From positions 1 to 11,302 of the forward strand of contig DDSO01000067.1 in NCBI GenBank assembly GCA_002343425.1: a stretch of 11,302 nt of DNA. The letters run 5' to 3'. Below, one piece after another: positions 7,850-11,302 of the stretch. A program made the position numbers and the translations under genes. The notes under the pieces are model-generated. The model did no database searches. It was not told the origin of the DNA and saw only the letters and a list, made by a program, of their open reading frames with translations. Every line of letters begins with the position of its first letter. Position 1 is the stretch's first letter. This stretch comes from Brevundimonas sp. UBA2388. Its GTDB lineage: Bacteria > Pseudomonadota > Alphaproteobacteria > Caulobacterales > Caulobacteraceae.

Positions 7850-7896
7850 GCCCGTCCGGCTGGGCCATGGTTCACCGAACCGGGTGGGATCCCCTG

Positions 7897-7902
7897 AGGA
7901 GA
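7897..7902 (+). promoter_or_regulatory. Strong ribosome binding site for the small secreted protein
   Basis: AGGAGA lies 5 nt before ATG 7908, the best Shine-Dalgarno match in the window. It fixes the start of the 121-residue secreted protein even though the same frame is open far upstream across the ALDH gene. Confidence 0.75.
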
Positions 7903-7907
7903 ATTGC

Positions 7908-8273
7908 ATGCGTATCCGTATGATGTTGGCCGGCGTGGCAGCGGCGGGCCTGATGGCGTTTCCGGCGATGGCCCAGGAAGGCCAGTATGCGCCGCAACTG
8001 ACCCGGATCATCGATGAGGCCGCCCAGGGAACCTGCCTCGCCGCCCTGATGGCTCAGTCCCTGCTGGACGCCTGCAACGCCCAGATCGCCGGAATGTCGC
8101 CCGCACTCCAGGCGCTCGGAGCGATCGAGACCATGACCTTTGTCAGCGCCCAGGACACGCCCGATGGCAAGGTAGAGACCTATAGCGTCAAGTTCGCCAG
8201 CGGTCAGACGATGAACTGGTTCATCGGCCAGGAGCGCGACGGCAAGTTCACCGTCGTCGGCGCCGGGGGCTAG
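7908..8273 (+). CDS. Small secreted protein of unknown function
   Basis: I do not recognise this family. The 121-residue product has a clear Sec signal peptide: basic start MRIR, a hydrophobic core, and a predicted cut after AMA at residue 22. The mature part is about 99 residues: an alpha-helical N-terminal half holding the only two cysteines (C43 and C56, 13 apart, able to form a disulfide within or between helices), then a probable beta-rich C-terminal half with alternating polar and hydrophobic residues (VETYSVKFASGQTMNWFIG) ending GKFTVVGAGG. The end resembles the strands of small cystatin/NTF2-like secreted domains, but this is only an impression of shape. A strong AGGAGA site fixes the start. 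The next gene begins 4 bp after its stop, implying shared function or at least shared expression with the DUF305 protein. Confidence 0.85.
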   Translation: MRIRMMLAGVAAAGLMAFPAMAQEGQYAPQLTRIIDEAAQGTCLAALMAQSLLDACNAQIAGMSPALQALGAIETMTFVSAQDTPDGKVETYSVKFASGQTMNWFIGQERDGKFTVVGAGG

Positions 8274-8277
8274 GGTA

Positions 8278-8952
8278 TTGGTCGCAGGCGCAGCGGCGGG
8301 ACTTTTTCTGGCCGGACTGATCGGGATCGCGGCGAGTCCGCAGACACCCCCGATCTTCAATCCCGGCGCGCCCGGCGCTCCGTCGCGCGTGATCAGCGCC
8401 GCGGAGGCGGCCGCACTCGGCCGCACCAGCTTTACGGCCGACGACGTCGCCTTCATGCAGCACATGATCGTCCACCACGCCCAGGCGGTGGAGATGGTCG
8501 AATTTCTGCAGACGCGGGGAACCCACCCGACCGTGCGGCGACTGGGCCAGCGGATTGCGCAAAGTCAGGAGGCCGAGATCGCCCTGATGCGCGGCTGGTT
8601 GTCCGATCGCGGCCTTCCGCTGGAGATGCCGGACATGGGCGGCGGTCACGCCGGTATGGATCATTCGGCCCATGCGGGCCACGCCATGCCGCCTTCCGAT
8701 ACGCCGATCATGCCCGGCATGCTGTCGCCGGCGCAGATGCAGGCGCTCGCGGCCGCGAGCGGGCCGGCTTTTGACCGCCTGTTTCTCGAAGGCATGATCC
8801 GCCACCATCAGGGCGCGCTCGATATGGTCGACGCCCTGATGGCCCAGCCGGGCGCAGCGGAAGATACAATGCTGTCCGACTTCACCACCTCCGTCGTGGG
8901 CGACCAGTCGGCGGAAATTCTGCGCATGCAGTCCCTTTTGTCTGACCTCTGA
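8278..8952 (+). CDS. DUF305 family envelope protein with His/Met-rich linker
   Basis: The protein has two ferritin-like helical-repeat signatures typical of DUF305: FMQHMIVHHAQAVEM at residues 59-73 and GMIRHHQGALDM at 172-183. Both carry the invariant HMxxHH/MIxHH-type histidines and methionines. Between them lies a His/Met-rich stretch (H124, M127, H129, H132, H135, M137), a likely soft-metal site. Some DUF305 proteins, such as cyanobacterial CopM, bind copper; a similar role here is an inference. The N-terminus has a hydrophobic segment (about 2-19), either an anchor or a signal peptide, without a lipobox cysteine. The chosen start is TTG at 8278, 4 bp after the preceding stop, with GGGGG 8 nt upstream; no in-frame ATG or GTG would retain the hydrophobic segment. 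It is followed after 22 bp by the LVIVD protein gene. Confidence 0.88.
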   Translation: MVAGAAAGLFLAGLIGIAASPQTPPIFNPGAPGAPSRVISAAEAAALGRTSFTADDVAFMQHMIVHHAQAVEMVEFLQTRGTHPTVRRLGQRIAQSQEAEIALMRGWLSDRGLPLEMPDMGGGHAGMDHSAHAGHAMPPSDTPIMPGMLSPAQMQALAAASGPAFDRLFLEGMIRHHQGALDMVDALMAQPGAAEDTMLSDFTTSVVGDQSAEILRMQSLLSDL

Positions 8953-8963
8953 ACCCCTTCCCG

Positions 8964-8969
8964 AAGGAG
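8964..8969 (+). promoter_or_regulatory. Ribosome binding site for the LVIVD protein
   Basis: AAGGAG lies 5 nt before ATG 8975 inside the 22-bp gap after the DUF305 stop. It supports this start, which also gives a complete signal peptide. Confidence 0.7.
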
Positions 8970-8974
8970 CGGCC

Positions 8975-10822
8975 ATGAACGTTCGCAGCACCCTGCTTTC
9001 CACCGTCGCCGTTCTCGGCGTCCTGCTGGGGGCCAACGGAGCCCTGGCGCAGGCAACGGGACCAGGCGATGTCCAAGTGATCCGGGCCGACGGCCGCAGC
9101 ACCCTGTCGCCCGGTCTCGCCGACGCCGGCCAGCTGGCGTCCGGGATGGTTCTGGAGCACTCCGTCGGCATGGCCCCGGGGTTCGCGGACCCTGACATCG
9201 GCTTCTCGCCGCCGACCAGCCGGGAAGAGGGCGAGGCGATGATGGCCCGGGCGAACGGCAATCCCAATTTCAGTCCGCTGGGCAGGGCCAACACAGACCT
9301 CGCGATGTCGAATGGCCGCCTGTTCGTCGGCAATTTCAACGGCTTCAATGCCTACGATGTCTCCGGTGACGGCGCGCCGCGGCTGGTCATGTCGGTGGTT
9401 TGCCCCGGTGGCCAGGGCGACGTCTCGGTCCACGGCGACCTGTTGTTCATGTCGGTCGAGGAGAACCGTGGCCGTTTGAACTGCGGCTCCGCGACGAACG
9501 AGGATGACGTGACCAGCCAGCGGTTCCGCGGCCTGCGCATCTTTGACATCAGCGACCTCAACGCGCCGCGCCAGATCGCCGCCGTCCAGACCTGCCGCGG
9601 ATCGCATACCCACACGCTGGTCCCGCATCCGACGGACGCCAATGTCCTCTATGTCTACAACTCGGGCACGGCGGACGTGCGCGGCGCGGCGGAGCTGTCC
9701 ATCTGCACTGACGGCCAGCCGGATCAGAACCCCGAGACCGCCCTGTTCTCGATCGATGTGATCAAGGTGGAACTGGACCGGCCGCAGGATGCCGCGATCG
9801 TCAACCGCCCGCGCATCTTCGCCGACAGCCAGACCGGCCGTGTCGCCGGTCTGTGGCGCGGCGGCCGGGCCGGAATCGCGACCCAGAACACCGCCCAGAC
9901 CAACCAGTGCCACGACATCACCGTCTTCCCCGAAATCGGGCTGGCGGCCGGCGCGTGCAGCGGCAACGGCATCCTGCTGGACATCTCCGATCCGGAAAAT
10001 CCGCGCCGGACCTCGGACATCTTCGATCCGGACATGGCCTATTGGCACTCGGCCACCTTCAACAACGCCGGCGACAAGGTCGTCTTCACCGATGAGTGGG
10101 GCGGCGGCATCGGCGCCCGTTGCCAGGCCACGAACCCCGCGACCTGGGGCGCCAATATGGTCGCGACCATCGAGAACCGGACGCTCGCGGGCAAGAGCTT
10201 CCACAAGCTGCCGAGCGCCCAGGGCGCGACCGAGAACTGCGTCGCTCACAACGGGACGATCATTCCGGTCCCGGGCCGCGACCTGATGGTCCAGGCCTGG
10301 TACCAGGGCGGCGTCTCGATCATGGACTTCACCGATCCCGCCAGGCCGGTCGAGATCGCCTACTTTGATCGCGGTCCGATCGATGCCAACCGCCTGTATG
10401 TCGGTGGGTCGTGGTCGGCCTACTGGCTCAACGGCCGGATCTATTCGAGCGAGATCGTTCGCGGCCTCGACGTGCTGCGCCTGGTTCCGAGCGAACATCT
10501 GTCCGCGGCCGAGATCGCCGCGGCCGAGGCCGTGACGGCGGCGACGGTCAATCCCCAGACCCAGACGCGCATCACCTGGGCCGACAGCCCCGACGTGGCG
10601 GGCGCCTATCTCGACCAACTCGGCCGGGCAGGCGGCATTGAGGCGGAACTCGCCACGCAGGTCCGGGCCGGGATAGATCAATGGCGTCGGGGCGGCCGCA
10701 CCGACCGACGTGGTTCGGCGGAACTCGCCCGGGTTCTCAATGAGGCTTCGGGCAAGGCGACGGGGCTCAACAAGACGCGGTTGAAGGCGCTGGCGGACCT
10801 GTTCGAGCGCCGGGGCCGCTAG
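8975..10822 (+). CDS. Secreted LVIVD-repeat beta-propeller protein
   Basis: The 615-residue protein starts with a Sec signal peptide (basic start, hydrophobic core, predicted cut after ALA near residue 26). The body shows repeated blade-like units ending in 'xxIFDISDLNAPRQIA', 'GILLDISDPENPRRTS' and 'VSIMDFTDPARPVEIA', the signature of LVIVD-repeat beta-propellers. Blade starts carry histidines: H153, H211/H213/H218, H313 (CHDITVF), H358 (YWHSATF) and H425 (CVAHNGT). Eight cysteines lie between the signal peptide and residue 422, fitting an oxidising compartment with disulfides. The last ~110 residues are Ala/Arg-rich and helical, vaguely like a FIMAH-type tail domain. The enzymatic or binding role is unknown. 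LVIVD genes are, to my recollection, often found beside DUF305 genes, and here the pair is 22 bp apart with a clear AAGGAG site, so co-function is likely. Confidence 0.87.
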   Translation: MNVRSTLLSTVAVLGVLLGANGALAQATGPGDVQVIRADGRSTLSPGLADAGQLASGMVLEHSVGMAPGFADPDIGFSPPTSREEGEAMMARANGNPNFSPLGRANTDLAMSNGRLFVGNFNGFNAYDVSGDGAPRLVMSVVCPGGQGDVSVHGDLLFMSVEENRGRLNCGSATNEDDVTSQRFRGLRIFDISDLNAPRQIAAVQTCRGSHTHTLVPHPTDANVLYVYNSGTADVRGAAELSICTDGQPDQNPETALFSIDVIKVELDRPQDAAIVNRPRIFADSQTGRVAGLWRGGRAGIATQNTAQTNQCHDITVFPEIGLAAGACSGNGILLDISDPENPRRTSDIFDPDMAYWHSATFNNAGDKVVFTDEWGGGIGARCQATNPATWGANMVATIENRTLAGKSFHKLPSAQGATENCVAHNGTIIPVPGRDLMVQAWYQGGVSIMDFTDPARPVEIAYFDRGPIDANRLYVGGSWSAYWLNGRIYSSEIVRGLDVLRLVPSEHLSAAEIAAAEAVTAATVNPQTQTRITWADSPDVAGAYLDQLGRAGGIEAELATQVRAGIDQWRRGGRTDRRGSAELARVLNEASGKATGLNKTRLKALADLFERRGR

Positions 10823-11082
10823 GAGGCGGACCGAGCGAAGGCGGGTTGCTTCACAGGGTGCTGTCAGTCCAACGACAACCCGTCTCCGCCCGGGGCAGGC
10901 AGGGCCCGGGAACCCATCCCTGCGCCGCGAGCGTCTCCAACCAGCTCGGCTGGCCCTACCGCCACGCCATTTTGGCCGACAGAGCCTCGGGATGCCTTGA
11001 AGGCCCTGCCTTCGATCGACGGGATGCGGTCGACCTGACTTGCCGGCGCATGCCCGGTTTCGTGGACGACGGCCGGAGCGGG
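10823..11082. other. Convergent intergenic region with inverted repeats, no convincing gene
   Basis: This 260-bp stretch separates the + strand LVIVD gene from the - strand PPK2 gene. Open frames cross it but none has a ribosome site, a recognisable motif or a sensible start. It holds several inverted repeats: 10840-10848 with 10876-10884 (9 bp including one G-U, 27-nt loop), CCCGGG at 10889 and 10905, CCAGC/GCTGG at 10941-10953, and a tight GAAGGC-CCT-GCCTTC hairpin at 10999-11013. None is followed by a T-run on either strand. Confidence 0.5.
10999..11013. terminator. Tight hairpin between convergent genes, possible bidirectional terminator
   Basis: A perfect 6-bp stem with a 3-nt loop (GAAGGC-CCT-GCCTTC) lies between the two convergent stops, 69 bp past the PPK2 stop. 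It can fold in transcripts from either strand. The lack of a U-tract keeps this tentative. Confidence 0.25.
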
Positions 11083-11302
11083 CTAATCGTCATGGCCGCT
11101 GACGACCCCGTATTCGCCGCGTTCATGAATAATGTTGGCGCGACCGACAAGAAGGTCGTCAACCCTGCCGATGCGCTGCACATCCTTATCCTTGTAGGGC
11201 AGGGAATGCAGGATGTAGCGCATCGCGTTGAGCCGGGCGCGCTTCTTGTCATCTGACTTCACCACCGTCCACGGGCTGTCGGCGGTATCGGTGTGGAAGA
11301 AC
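11083..11302 (-). CDS. ppk2: Polyphosphate kinase 2 (PPK2) family protein, 3' end only
   Basis: Reading the minus strand from the right edge gives the last ~72 residues of a protein whose 5' part lies outside the window. The stretch FFHTDTADSPWTVVKSDD, followed by KKRARLNAMRYILHSLPYKD and KD, is the characteristic C-terminal segment of PPK2 enzymes. PPK2 enzymes transfer phosphate between polyphosphate and nucleotides, in practice often making GTP or ATP from NDPs. The Walker and catalytic motifs lie beyond the window, so class and activity cannot be checked. The residues after KDKD (ending GEYGVVSGHDD) form an ordinary variable tail. The stop TAG is at 11083-11085. The gene converges on the LVIVD gene. 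Confidence 0.88.
   Translation of the reverse strand, partial: FFHTDTADSPWTVVKSDDKKRARLNAMRYILHSLPYKDKDVQRIGRVDDLLVGRANIIHERGEYGVVSGHDD

Noticed and set aside
7886..7893. GGGATCCC palindrome before the small secreted gene
   Set aside because: An 8-bp palindrome is expected by chance in DNA of this composition, and it abuts the ribosome site with no further symmetry.
8882..10681. 599-residue open frame on the minus strand opposite the LVIVD gene
   Set aside because: Long only because the codon bias of the + strand gene removes antisense stops; no start signal, signal peptide or motif.
10846..11256. 136-residue + strand open frame between the LVIVD and PPK2 genes
   Set aside because: It overlaps the real PPK2 coding region in antisense, lacks a ribosome site and shows no family resemblance.

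Overview
The window is GC-rich (about two thirds G+C by eye) with strong G/C third-position bias. Its gene order points to an alphaproteobacterium, most likely Caulobacterales (Brevundimonas- or Caulobacter-like). That placement is an inference from System I cytochrome c maturation genes in the order ccmE-F-G-H-I and from general protein character; there is no rRNA or marker gene to confirm it. No tRNA, rRNA, CRISPR array, insertion sequence or integrase was seen.

Region 1 (1-4236, + strand) is a cytochrome c maturation operon: the last codons of a probable ccmE, then ccmF (haem lyase subunit), ccmG/dsbE (periplasmic thioredoxin-like reductase), ccmH (LRCxxC thiol oxidoreductase) and ccmI (TPR apocytochrome chaperone). 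The ccmF/G, G/H and H/I junctions are all ATGA stop-start overlaps, so the four genes are probably translationally coupled. A perfect 7-bp hairpin follows ccmI.

Region 2 (4323-7779, + strand) is a two-gene unit: a thiamine-diphosphate enzyme of the catabolic acetolactate synthase (AlsS-like) type, then an NAD(P)-dependent aldehyde dehydrogenase 28 bp downstream. No ilvN-type regulatory subunit is present. The ThDP enzyme seems to carry an extra N-terminal membrane segment and an Ala/Pro linker, and the dehydrogenase ends in an Ala/Pro-rich tail. A 2-oxo acid decarboxylation/carboligation step followed by aldehyde oxidation is the simplest joint role, but the substrate cannot be read from sequence.

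Region 3 (7908-10822, + strand) is a probable three-gene operon for the cell envelope: a small unrecognised secreted protein with two cysteines, a DUF305 protein with a His/Met-rich linker and a TTG start, and a large secreted LVIVD-type beta-propeller protein with eight cysteines and recurrent histidines. Metal (perhaps copper) handling or redox chemistry outside the cytoplasm is a reasonable guess. This is the least understood part of the window and the best candidate for undescribed biology.

Region 4 (10823-11302) is a 260-bp convergent intergenic stretch containing several GC-rich inverted repeats, followed on the minus strand by the 3' end of a PPK2-type polyphosphate kinase gene that runs off the window.
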